Shown here piece after piece: positions 21,018 through 29,021 of a stretch of 64,000 nucleotides of DNA. The notes below the pieces were generated by a model that worked only from the letters and a program-made list of their open reading frames with translations, had not been told where the DNA came from and did no database searches. Every line of letters starts with the position of its first letter. The first letter of the stretch is position 1. The position numbers and the translations under genes are program-made. The stretch comes from Streptomyces pinistramenti (GTDB taxonomy: Bacteria > Actinomycetota > Actinomycetes > Streptomycetales > Streptomycetaceae), in contig NZ_JAJCXB010000024.1 in assembly GCF_020564935.1 (NCBI RefSeq), positions 39,632 through 103,631 on the forward strand, given 5' to 3'.

Positions 21018-22288
21018 GCGCGAGCCTCCGAAGGTGTACGGGCCGCACGGGCGGCCAGTTCGCGGGCGCGGGCGCGCGCCCAGGTCTCCGCCTCCAGGAC
21101 GTCCGCGACCGTCAGGGAAGTTCCCCGTTCGGGCGTCGCGTGCTCGGCGACCACTTCGGCGACCGTATCCACAATCCCTGTGAACGGCAGCCCGCCGTGG
21201 AGGAAGGCGTCGACGCATTCCTCGTTCGCGGCGTTGAAGACGGCCGGTGCGGTGCCGCCGAGGCCGCCGACGTGGCAGGCCAGCGGGACGGAGGGGAACG
21301 CCTTCTCGTCGAGCGGGAAGAACTCCCAGGTCGCGGCCTTCGTCCAGTCCACGCCCGGTGCGGCGTCGGGGACGCGCTGCGGCCAGCCGATGCCCAGCGC
21401 GATCGGCATCCGCATGTCGGGCGGGCCGGCCTGGGCGAGGGTGGAGCCGTCGGTGAATTCCACCATCGAGTGGATGAAGGACTGGGGATGGACGACGACC
21501 TCGATGCGGTCGAACGGGACGTCGAACAGCAGATGCGCCTCGATGACTTCGAGGCCCTTGTTGACGAGGGTCGACGAGTTGATCGTGACAACAGGTCCCA
21601 TGGACCAGGTGGGGTGGGCCAGGGCCTGTTCGGGTGTGACGTCGGCGAGTTCGCTCCTGGTGCGGCCGCGGAACGGGCCGCCGGACGCGGTGACGACGAG
21701 CTTGCGGACCTCCTCGCGGGCGCCGCCGGTCAGGGCCTGGAACAGCGCGGAGTGCTCGGAGTCGACGGGGACGATCTGGCCGGGCGCGGCGGCGGCCTTG
21801 ACCAGCGGGCCGCCGGCGATCAGCGACTCCTTGTTGGCGAGGGCGAGCACCCGGCCGGCGTGGAGGGCGGCGAGCGTGGGGGCGAGGCCGATGGAGCCGG
21901 TGATGCCGTTGAGGACGGTGTGGCAGGGGGAGGCGGCGAGGTCGGTGGCCGCGTCGGGGCCGGCGAGGATTTCGGGCAGCGGCTCCCCGGCGCCGTAGTG
22001 CGCCGCGAGCGCCTCGCGCAGCGCGGGCACGGTTTCCTGCCGGGCCACGGCGACGGCGCGTACCCGCAGCTGGTGCGCCTGCTCGGCGAGCAGTTCCACC
22101 CGGCCGCCGGCCGCGGAGAGCGCGGTCACCCGGAAGCGGTCGGGATTGCGCTGCACGATGTCGATCGCCTGGGTGCCGATGGAGCCGGTCGAGCCGAGGA
22201 TCACGATGTCGCGGGGGCCCTGCTGCGTTCCGGGGTCGGCGGGAGCCGGTGTGAAACGCAGGTGCGGGTGGGCGAGGGAGTCCGTCAT
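21014..22288 (-). CDS. dxr: 1-deoxy-D-xylulose 5-phosphate reductoisomerase
   Basis: This NADPH enzyme of the MEP pathway makes 2-C-methyl-D-erythritol 4-phosphate. The Rossmann motif DIVILGSTGSIGTQAIDI is near the N-terminus. The active-site regions NKESLIAGG, VPVDSEHSALFQAL and ASGGPFRG are intact, as is the C-terminal domain with NAANEECVDAFL. The start is taken as ATG 22288 (MTDSLAHPHL, 424 residues). Alternatives are ATG 22297 and ATG 22348; none has a strong ribosome-binding site. It overlaps rseP by 4 bp. Confidence 0.94.
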   Translation of the reverse strand: MTDSLAHPHLRFTPAPADPGTQQGPRDIVILGSTGSIGTQAIDIVQRNPDRFRVTALSAAGGRVELLAEQAHQLRVRAVAVARQETVPALREALAAHYGAGEPLPEILAGPDAATDLAASPCHTVLNGITGSIGLAPTLAALHAGRVLALANKESLIAGGPLVKAAAAPGQIVPVDSEHSALFQALTGGAREEVRKLVVTASGGPFRGRTRSELADVTPEQALAHPTWSMGPVVTINSSTLVNKGLEVIEAHLLFDVPFDRIEVVVHPQSFIHSMVEFTDGSTLAQAGPPDMRMPIALGIGWPQRVPDAAPGVDWTKAATWEFFPLDEKAFPSVPLACHVGGLGGTAPAVFNAANEECVDAFLHGGLPFTGIVDTVAEVVAEHATPERGTSLTVADVLEAETWARARARELAARAARTPSEARA

Positions 22289-22434
22289 GCGGTCCATTGT
22301 GGCCGGTCGCCGGGGCGTCGTGGGCACCGCGTCGGCGAGCGGGTGCACGCAAGCGGCGCACGGACCGGCGCGCAGCGGCTCCGGGCGCTCCGGGACGGGC
22401 CGTGGGCGTCCCGTACGGCGGGTGTCCTGGGCGC

Positions 22435-22465
22435 CCGTACGGGGCGGGCGGGCCGCCCCGTACGG
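22435..22465 (-). terminator. Perfect 13-bp hairpin downstream of the acyl-CoA dehydrogenase gene
   Basis: CCGTACGGGGCGG and CCGCCCCGTACGG surround a five-base loop beginning 13 nt past the stop. It is a strong terminator candidate on the minus strand. Confidence 0.7.
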
Positions 22466-22477
22466 CGCGGGGCGCGG

Positions 22478-24415
22478 CTACGTGGTTCCGGGCCCGCGGA
22501 TGGTGCGGTGGACGTTTTCCTTGGTGCTCGGGCCCGGGGTGGCGTCCGCGATCCACGGGCCGTCGCCGCTGGGGTCGACGACTCCCTCCTCCAGCCAGCG
22601 GTACCGGCCGGCGAGGACGCCGGAGACGAGTCTGCGGTCGGGTGCGTCGGTGTTGTCCCAGAGCCGCCCGAACAGTTCGTCGACGCGGATCCTGGCCTGG
22701 CGGCAGAAGGTGTCGGCCAGTTGGTGGGCCTCGCGGCCGTGGCCGCCGGCCAGGCGCAGGTGCTCGGCGCGTACGCAGGCGGCGCTCATGGCGAAGAGTT
22801 CCGCGCCGATGTCGACGACCCGGCCCAGGAAGCCCTGCTTGGTCTCCATCCGGCCCTGCCAGCGCGACATGGCGTAGAAGGTGGCGCGTGCCAGCTTCCG
22901 GCAGGACCGCTCGACGTACCGCAGATGCCCGGCGAGGGCACCGAACTCCTCATAGGCGTACGGGAGTTGGCCGGGACCTGCGACGAGGCGGGGTAGCCAG
23001 CGGGCGTAGAAGCGGCCGGCGTTCGCCGCGGCCCTGCCCTTGTCGCCGAGGCTCTTCTCGGGGTCGATGAGGTCGCCGGCGACGGAGAGGTGTGCGTCGA
23101 CGGCCTCGCGGGCGATCAGCAGGTGCATGATCTCGGTGGAGCCCTCGAAGATGCGGTTGATGCGCAGGTCACGCAGCAACTGCTCGGCGGGGACCGCGCG
23201 TTCGCCGCGGGCGGCCAGCGAGGCGGCGGTCTCGAAGCCGCGGCCGCCGCGGATCTGCACCAGCTCGTCGGCCATCCGCCAGCCCATCTCGGAGCCGTAG
23301 AGCTTGGCGAGCGCCGCCTCGATGCGGATGTCGTTGCGGTTCTCGTCGGCCATCTGGGCGGAGAGGTCGACCACCGCTTCGAGGGCGAAGGTGGTGGCGG
23401 CGATGAAGGAGATCTTGGCGCCGACGGCCTCGTGCTCGGCGATCGGCCTGCCCCACTGCTCGCGGGCGGCCGACCACTCCCGGGCGATTTTCAGGCACCA
23501 CTTGCCGGAGCCCACGCACATCGCGGGCAGCGAGAGCCGTCCGGTGTTGAGCGTGGTCAGCGCGATCTTGAGGCCTGCGCCTTCGGGGCCGATGCGCTGC
23601 GCGGCCGGCACCCGCACCCCGTGGAAACGGGTGACGCCGTTCTCCAGGCCGCGCAGGCCCATGAAGGCGTTGCGCTGCTCGACGGTGATGCCGGGCGAGG
23701 TGGCCTCGACGACGAAGGCGGTGATGCCGCCCTTGTGGCCGGAAGTCGCCGGTACCCGCGCCATCACCACCAGGAGGTCGGCGACCACGCCGTTGGTGGT
23801 CCACAGCTTCACGCCGTCCAGGACGTATCCGTCGCCGTCGGGGACGGCGGTGGTCGCCAGGCGGGCCGGGTCCGAGCCGACGTCCGGCTCGGTGAGCAGG
23901 AACGCGGAGATGTCGGTGCGGGCGCAGCGCGGCAGGAAGGTGTCCTTCTGCTCCTGGGAGCCGAAGATCTTCAGGGGCTGCGGGACGCCGATCGACTGGT
24001 GTGCGGAGAGCAGCGCGCCGACGGCGGGGCTGGCGGAGCCGATCAGGGAGAGGGCCTTGTTGTAGTAGACCTGGGTGAGGCCGAGGCCGCCGTATTTCGT
24101 GTCGATCTTCATGCCGAGCGCGCCGATTTCCTTGAGGCCGTTGACGGTCTCGTCGGGGATCCGGCCCTCGCGTTCGATCCGCGCTCCGTCGATCCGGGTC
24201 TCGCAGAACGTGCGCAGGGCGGCCAGGAAGGTCTCGCCGCGCCGTACGTCCTCGGCTGCGGGGCTGGGGTGCGGGTGGATCAGGTCGAGCCGGAAGCGTC
24301 CCAGGAACAGTTCCTTGGCGAAGCTGGGCTTGCGCCAGTCCTGCTCACGGGCCGCCTCCGCGACCTGGCGTGCCTCACGCTCGGAGGCGTTGCGGGTGGT
24401 CGGAGCGGTCATCAC
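22478..24415 (-). CDS. Acyl-CoA dehydrogenase, long (ACAD9/VLCAD-like) form
   Basis: This 645-residue flavoprotein is predicted to oxidise acyl-CoA to enoyl-CoA. It has the FAD-binding AFLLTEPDVGSDPARLATTA segment and the substrate/FAD region GARIEREGRIP. The catalytic base lies in RINRIFEGSTEIMHLLIAREAV (around residue 420). It also has an extra C-terminal helical domain of roughly 190 residues, as in the very-long-chain and ACAD9-like enzymes. It is a single gene with a terminator after it and nearly 600 bp before the next gene upstream. No electron-transfer partner is nearby. Substrate chain length is inferred only from size. Confidence 0.9.
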   Translation of the reverse strand: MMTAPTTRNASEREARQVAEAAREQDWRKPSFAKELFLGRFRLDLIHPHPSPAAEDVRRGETFLAALRTFCETRIDGARIEREGRIPDETVNGLKEIGALGMKIDTKYGGLGLTQVYYNKALSLIGSASPAVGALLSAHQSIGVPQPLKIFGSQEQKDTFLPRCARTDISAFLLTEPDVGSDPARLATTAVPDGDGYVLDGVKLWTTNGVVADLLVVMARVPATSGHKGGITAFVVEATSPGITVEQRNAFMGLRGLENGVTRFHGVRVPAAQRIGPEGAGLKIALTTLNTGRLSLPAMCVGSGKWCLKIAREWSAAREQWGRPIAEHEAVGAKISFIAATTFALEAVVDLSAQMADENRNDIRIEAALAKLYGSEMGWRMADELVQIRGGRGFETAASLAARGERAVPAEQLLRDLRINRIFEGSTEIMHLLIAREAVDAHLSVAGDLIDPEKSLGDKGRAAANAGRFYARWLPRLVAGPGQLPYAYEEFGALAGHLRYVERSCRKLARATFYAMSRWQGRMETKQGFLGRVVDIGAELFAMSAACVRAEHLRLAGGHGREAHQLADTFCRQARIRVDELFGRLWDNTDAPDRRLVSGVLAGRYRWLEEGVVDPSGDGPWIADATPGPSTKENVHRTIRGPGTT

Positions 24416-24810
24416 AAGCTCACCTCGCCGCGGGGATGTCGGCCGACCCGGCGGGCCGGTCGGCCGCCGGACAGTGCTACTTGTGAGGGTTACCCCAATT
24501 GCATGGGTTGCACCAGTGCTGGCGGGACGCCGGGACCGTCCCGGAAGGGCTGCGGTCCCGGTGAGGCCGGTGCGGCAAGGGAACGGGGGGCGTTGCGCCG
24601 GTGAGACGGCGGGCGCGGGACGCCGGGCGTCCGGTTTGGGTGCCGTACGGCCGGTCCGTCCCCTCCCCGCCTACCACGCGGGTTGTACACGCATGTGCGC
24701 CTCCTCCTTGCGGGCAGGGGCGCGGGTCCGCCTCAGCTACGACGAAGCGGTGCGCGGGCGGCCGTACGGTCGAGATCTGGCGGGGCCACGGGGGGCCACC
24801 GACGCCAGGG
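24416..24810. other. Intergenic region upstream of the acyl-CoA dehydrogenase gene
   Basis: The stretch has no convincing gene. Near 24478-24520 it is less GC-rich than its surroundings and probably carries the promoter of the leftward acyl-CoA dehydrogenase gene. Several short open frames exist, but none has a ribosome-binding site or recognisable product. Confidence 0.4.
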
Positions 24811-24855
24811 GGCCGCGGCGCGCTCCGGAACAGGGTGCCGGAGCGCGCCGCGGCC
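24811..24855 (-). terminator. Perfect 18-bp hairpin downstream of the aldehyde dehydrogenase gene
   Basis: GGCCGCGGCGCGCTCCGG pairs perfectly with CCGGAGCGCGCCGCGGCC around a nine-base loop, 140 nt past the aldehyde dehydrogenase stop. It is one of the strongest stems in the window and probably terminates leftward transcription. Confidence 0.65.
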
Positions 24856-24994
24856 GGGGCCGGTCCCGGGACGGACCGGCGGGCCTGGAGGTGACGGCCT
24901 CGGGGGCGGCCGCTGTGCTGTCCACCGGTCCAGGCCGGTCCGGGCGTACGCGCGGACGTACGCGGCGGGCCGCGGTGTCAGCGGCCCGGGTGTC

Positions 24995-26452
24995 TCACAG
25001 GTCCAGGCCGGTCAGGACCAGGACCCGCTCGTAGGTGTAGTCGTCCATCGCGTAGCGGACGCCCTCGCGGCCCACGCCGGAGAGCTTGGCGCCGCCGTAC
25101 GGCATCTGGTCGGCGCGGTAGGACGGCACGTCGCCGATGATCACGCCGCCCACCTCCAGCGCACGGTGCGCGCGGAACGCGGCCTGCACGTCGCGGGTGA
25201 ACACCCCTGCCTGGAGGCCGTACTTGGAGTCGTTCACGGCGGCGAAGGCGGCCTCCTCGCCGTCGGCCCTGGTGATCGAGAGCACCGGTCCGAAGACCTC
25301 TTCGCAGGCGAGCGTGGTGTCGGCGGGCAGTTCGGCGAGCACGGTCGGCGTGTACGAGGCGCCGTCGCGCTTGCCGCCGGTGAGCAGCTCGGCGCCGGCC
25401 TGCACGGCCTCGTCGACCCAGCTCTCCACGCGCTGCGCGGCGGCCTCGCTGACCAGCGGGCCGACCTCGGTCGCGTCGTCGGACGGGTCGCCGGTGACCT
25501 GCGCCTCGACGGCCGCCACGATCTTGGGCACCAGGCGGTCGTAGACGTGGGCGTCGGCGATGACCCGCTGCACCGAGATGCAGGACTGGCCGCCCTGGTA
25601 GTTGGAGAAGGTTGCGATGCGCTGCGCCGCCCAGTCCAGGTCGGCGTCGGATGCGAAGTCCCGCAGGACGACGGCCGCGCCGTTGCCGCCCAGCTCCAGG
25701 GTGCAGTGCTTGCGCGGCACCGAGTCCAGGATGCCGTAGCCGACCTTCTCGGATCCGGTGAAGGAGATGACCGGCAGCCGCTCGTCCTGGACCAGCGCCG
25801 CCATCTTGTCGTTGGGCACCGGGAGGATCGACCAGGACCCTGCGGGCAGGTCGGTCTCGGCGAGGAGTTCGCCGAGGATCAGGCCGGAGAGCGGGGTGGC
25901 CGGGGCCGGCTTGAGGAAGATCGGGACGCCGGCGGCGAGGGCCGGGGCGATCTTGTGGGCGCAGAGGTTCAGCGGGAAGTTGAACGGGGCGATGCCCAGG
26001 ACCGTGCCGCGCGGGAAGCGGCGGGTCAGGGCGAGGCGGCCGGCGCCGCCCGCGTCGGTGTCCAGGCGCTGCGCCTCGCCGCCGTTGAAGCGGCGGGCCT
26101 CCTCGGCCGCGAAGCGGAAGACCGAGACCGCCCGGCCGACCTCGCCGCGGGCCCACTTCATGGGCTTGCCGTTCTCTGCGGAGATCAGCCGGGCGATCTC
26201 CTCGGTGCGCTCCACCAGCCGCCGCTCGACGTGCGCGAGGGCGGCGGCACGGACGTGCGCGGGGGTGGCGGCGAACTCGTCCTGAACGGCGACGGAGGCG
26301 GCGACGGCCTCCTCCACCTGGGCCTCGGTGGGGACGCTCACCGTGCCGACGAGACGTCCGTCCCAGGGGGAGGTGACGTCGAAGGTGGTGTCGCCGGTGG
26401 CCTGCCGGCCGGCGACCCAAAAGGCGGTGGGGGCTGCAGCATTGTTCGGCAC
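24995..26452 (-). CDS. Aldehyde dehydrogenase, candidate succinate-semialdehyde dehydrogenase
   Basis: This 485-residue NAD(P)-dependent aldehyde dehydrogenase has the general base Glu in LELGGNGAAVV, the nucleophile Cys in YQGGQSCISVQR (about residue 285), FTGSEKVG for cofactor binding and EEVFGPV near the C-terminus. It lies beside a PucR-type regulator and within 5 kb of gabT, which suggests it oxidises the semialdehyde made by GabT. Several small aldehydes are alternative substrates, because the fold does not reveal specificity. About 200 bp separate it from the PucR gene upstream on the same strand. Confidence 0.88.
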   Translation of the reverse strand: MPNNAAAPTAFWVAGRQATGDTTFDVTSPWDGRLVGTVSVPTEAQVEEAVAASVAVQDEFAATPAHVRAAALAHVERRLVERTEEIARLISAENGKPMKWARGEVGRAVSVFRFAAEEARRFNGGEAQRLDTDAGGAGRLALTRRFPRGTVLGIAPFNFPLNLCAHKIAPALAAGVPIFLKPAPATPLSGLILGELLAETDLPAGSWSILPVPNDKMAALVQDERLPVISFTGSEKVGYGILDSVPRKHCTLELGGNGAAVVLRDFASDADLDWAAQRIATFSNYQGGQSCISVQRVIADAHVYDRLVPKIVAAVEAQVTGDPSDDATEVGPLVSEAAAQRVESWVDEAVQAGAELLTGGKRDGASYTPTVLAELPADTTLACEEVFGPVLSITRADGEEAAFAAVNDSKYGLQAGVFTRDVQAAFRAHRALEVGGVIIGDVPSYRADQMPYGGAKLSGVGREGVRYAMDDYTYERVLVLTGLDL

Positions 26453-26557
26453 AGTGGATCCCGGCCCTTCCGAAGTGGTGGGGTGGCGCGCGCGGCTCGT
26501 GGAGCGGCTCCGCGTTGTCGACTCTGCCCACCGTAGGGGCGCAGGGCCGCTGTGGCG

Positions 26558-26571
26558 TTTGTCCGAAGCGG
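26558..26571 (-). promoter_or_regulatory. Candidate regulator half-site upstream of the aldehyde dehydrogenase gene
   Basis: TTTGTCCGAAGCGG resembles one and a half arms of the palindrome found upstream of gabT (TTGTCCGnnnCGG in both). It may be a shared operator for the PucR-type regulator encoded alongside. Evidence is two sites only. Confidence 0.3.
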
Positions 26572-26580
26572 CGAAATCGC

Positions 26581-26614
26581 CTCGCGTGTCCCTCCGCGGT
26601 GGACGGGGCGCGAG
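26581..26614 (-). terminator. Hairpin downstream of the PucR-family gene
   Basis: CTCGCG with CGCGAG plus an inner GTCC with GGAC form an interrupted stem 38 nt past the regulator stop. It is a moderate terminator candidate. Confidence 0.35.
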
Positions 26615-26651
26615 TCCGGGGGCGCGGGCGGCGGCCGACGGAGTGGACCGC

Positions 26652-28298
26652 TCAGCCGCCGGAGGGGCCCGCGGTCGCCTTGAGGGCCAGCCACAGTTCC
26701 ATCCGGACGTCCGCGTCGTCCAGTGAGCGGCCCAGGATCTCCTCCACCCGCCGCATCCGGTAGCGCAGCGTGTGCCGGTGCACGCCGAGGTCGGCGGCGG
26801 CCGCGTCCCACTGGCCGTGCCGGGACAGCCAGGCGCGGAGCGAGGCCACCAGGTCGCCGCGGCCGGTCGCGTCGTGCTCGCGCAGGGCGCGCAGCAGCCC
26901 GTCGGCGAAGGCGCGCACCGCGTCGTCGGCGAGCAGCGGCAGGACGGATCCGGCGGCCACGTCCTCGTGCTCGATCAGCGCGCGGCCGCGGCGGCGGGCG
27001 ACGGACTGGGCCTGTTCGGCCTGGCGGTGCGCGGTGGCGGTGGCCGCGGGTCCGGTCGGCGCGGAGAGCCCGATGGCCAGACCCTCGCCGCCCCGGGCCG
27101 CCGCGGTGCGCGCCGGGGGGCCGCCGCGGGTCTTCGGCCGCTGTGCCAGCCGGTCGTCGGTGGCCGCCGCGTAGCGGGCGCAGGCCGCGGCCGCCGCGCC
27201 GCCGTCGGTGACCAGGGCCGTCAGCCGGTCGTCCTCGGGGACGGCGAGGACGGCTTCGCCGGTGCGGGCGGCGGCCGAGTCCATGGCGTCGGCGAGTCCT
27301 TCCAGGAGGACGGAGGGCGCCCGTCCCGGCAGCGCAGGGGCGTCGTCCGCGGCGACGGCCTCGGCCACCACGACCCGGAACGGCGCGTCCAGCAGCCCTC
27401 CGTAGAGGCGCCCGGCGACCGCCCGCGCGTGGTCGGGCTCGCCGGCCAGCAGCATCTTGAGTACCGCGGACCCGAGCCGCGCCTCGGCGTCCTGGAGGGC
27501 GCGGGACCGTTCGGTGGTGAGGGTGAGCAGGGCGACGGCGGAGTGCACGGCGTAGCGCTCGGCGGTGCCCAGGGGTGCGCCGGTGCCGACGGCGAGGACG
27601 CCGCGGGCCCGCCGTCCGGTGCCCAGCGACTGGAGTTCGACGCGGTCGTCTCCGTCGGCGGCGCTGACCACGGCGCTGGCGGGGGCGGGCCGCTCGCGCA
27701 GCCGGGCGACGTCGCCCGTGAGCCGGGCGGCGCGGCGGGCGGCCCAGTCGGGGGCGGCGGCCAGTACGGCGCCCGACGCGTCGTAGAGGGCGGCCCAGCC
27801 GTCGAGGTGGGCGGCGAGCCTGGCCAGCAGCTCGGCGGGCCCTTCGGCGCTCAGCGCGGCCCGGGTCAGCTCCCGCTGCGCCGCGAATCCGGCGGTCACC
27901 GCGCGGTACTGGTCGGCGGCGACGGCTGCCGACACCGCCTTGCTGATCGCGATGAACGGCGTCCTGCGGGGCACGCCGAGCAGCGGCAGCCCGGCCGCCC
28001 GCGCCGCCGCTACGAGCGCCGGGGGCACGTCCTCGTAGTTGACGCCGACGGCGAAGCCCAGACCGATCACCCCGGCCTGCGCGACCCGCCGTACGTAGCT
28101 GCGGGCGGTCGCCTCGTCCTCGGCGTCCAGTTTGAGCGCGGTGATCAGCAGCAGTTCGCCGCCCTCCATGTAGGGCACCGGGTCGATCAGTTCGCTGGCG
28201 TGCGCCCAGCGCACCGGCACGTCGAGGGACTCCTCACCGGCGAGCACGGTCAGCTTGAGCGCGGTGTGGTTGACCAGGGAGGCGAGGGTGTGCGGCAT
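26652..28298 (-). CDS. PucR-family transcriptional regulator
   Basis: This 548-residue protein has an N-terminal PucR domain (VRWAHASELIDPVPYMEGGELLLITAL) that would sense a small ligand, a central GGDEF-like/CdaR-type region, and a C-terminal helix-turn-helix in DAAAADLGVHRHTLRYRMRRVEEILGRSL. PucR-type regulators often control GABA, purine or proline catabolism. Its position between the aldehyde dehydrogenase and gabT suggests it responds to GABA or a semialdehyde; that is inference. Confidence 0.9.
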   Translation of the reverse strand: MPHTLASLVNHTALKLTVLAGEESLDVPVRWAHASELIDPVPYMEGGELLLITALKLDAEDEATARSYVRRVAQAGVIGLGFAVGVNYEDVPPALVAAARAAGLPLLGVPRRTPFIAISKAVSAAVAADQYRAVTAGFAAQRELTRAALSAEGPAELLARLAAHLDGWAALYDASGAVLAAAPDWAARRAARLTGDVARLRERPAPASAVVSAADGDDRVELQSLGTGRRARGVLAVGTGAPLGTAERYAVHSAVALLTLTTERSRALQDAEARLGSAVLKMLLAGEPDHARAVAGRLYGGLLDAPFRVVVAEAVAADDAPALPGRAPSVLLEGLADAMDSAAARTGEAVLAVPEDDRLTALVTDGGAAAAACARYAAATDDRLAQRPKTRGGPPARTAAARGGEGLAIGLSAPTGPAATATAHRQAEQAQSVARRRGRALIEHEDVAAGSVLPLLADDAVRAFADGLLRALREHDATGRGDLVASLRAWLSRHGQWDAAAADLGVHRHTLRYRMRRVEEILGRSLDDADVRMELWLALKATAGPSGG

Positions 28299-28486
28299 GG
28301 GACCTTCGGTTGCGGCGTCGGTGCAGGGGCGCGGCGGTCGCCGTCGGGATGCTGCGCCGTCCCGTAGGAACGGCTGCTGTCGATTCTGCCTCAGCGGCGG
28401 ATTCGGCGGCAGTCGTGGAACGGACGTTGACGACCGGCCCCGGGCCCGCGCCGGACGGCCCTCGGGGGAGGAACGCCAAGCGCCTG

Positions 28487-28502
28487 TACCTACTGGTATG
28501 TA
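28487..28502. promoter_or_regulatory. Candidate TetR-type operator upstream of the tautomerase gene
   Basis: TACCTACTGGTATGTA is an imperfect palindrome (12 of 16 positions symmetric) of the kind bound by TetR regulators. It lies 66-81 nt before the tautomerase ATG in a locally AT-richer patch. No TetR gene is in the window. Confidence 0.4.
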
Positions 28503-28567
28503 CGATCACGGCACATGCCACTGCAGCACGCCCCTGATGCCACCACCCCGCAAGGAGGAGCACCGAC

Positions 28568-28984
28568 ATGCCCTTCGTCCGTATCGACGCCCTGGGAACG
28601 GGCCGGGACCGGCTCGACGCGCTCGGCCGCGCCGTGCACCAGGCCCTGACCGAGACGATGCGCTTCCCGCCCGACGACCTCTTCCAGGTCCTGACCGGCC
28701 ACGACGGCACCCACAGCACGCTGCGCTACGACGACCACCTCGGCATCCACCGGGACGACGGCATCGTGTTCGTCGCGATCACGATGCGCTCCGGCCGCCC
28801 GCCCGCACAGAAGCGGGCGCTGTACCGGCGGATCGCCGAACTCGCCCACACCTACGCGGGAACGGAGCCGCGGAACGTGCTCGTCACCGTGACCGAGAAC
28901 GCGTCGGCCGACTGGTCGTTCGGCCACGGGGTGGCGCAGTACGCGCCGTCCGATGCGGCCGGGACACCGCCGGCGGCGCACTGA
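28568..28984 (+). CDS. Tautomerase-superfamily protein
   Basis: This 138-residue protein starts MPFVRIDAL, so after Met removal Pro would be the N-terminal catalytic residue of the tautomerase superfamily. The rest (HQALTETMRFPPDDLFQVLTGHD, FVAITMRSGR, KRALYRRIAEL, ENASADWSFGHGVAQY) fits the larger Tautomerase_2 type. GGAGGAG lies 8-12 nt upstream of the ATG. Substrate is unknown. It is monocistronic and divergent from the PucR gene. Confidence 0.88.
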   Translation: MPFVRIDALGTGRDRLDALGRAVHQALTETMRFPPDDLFQVLTGHDGTHSTLRYDDHLGIHRDDGIVFVAITMRSGRPPAQKRALYRRIAELAHTYAGTEPRNVLVTVTENASADWSFGHGVAQYAPSDAAGTPPAAH

Positions 28985-29021
28985 GGTGCGGCCGCGGCGC
29001 GGGCCGGACCGCGCCCGCCGG

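Noticed and set aside
22380..22470. Repeated CGTACGG units considered as a tandem repeat or CRISPR-like array
   Set aside because: Spacing is irregular and the units are explained by a hairpin and a common high-GC tetramer; no spacers are present.
19713..22556. A single 947-codon frame covering rseP and the region beyond
   Set aside because: Upstream of 21017 it is an out-of-frame shadow of dxr; the RseP start at 21017 with the ATGA overlap is well supported.
24601..24894. Small plus-strand frame in the gap left of the aldehyde dehydrogenase gene
   Set aside because: No ribosome-binding site, Arg-rich random-looking content, and it overlaps a strong hairpin.
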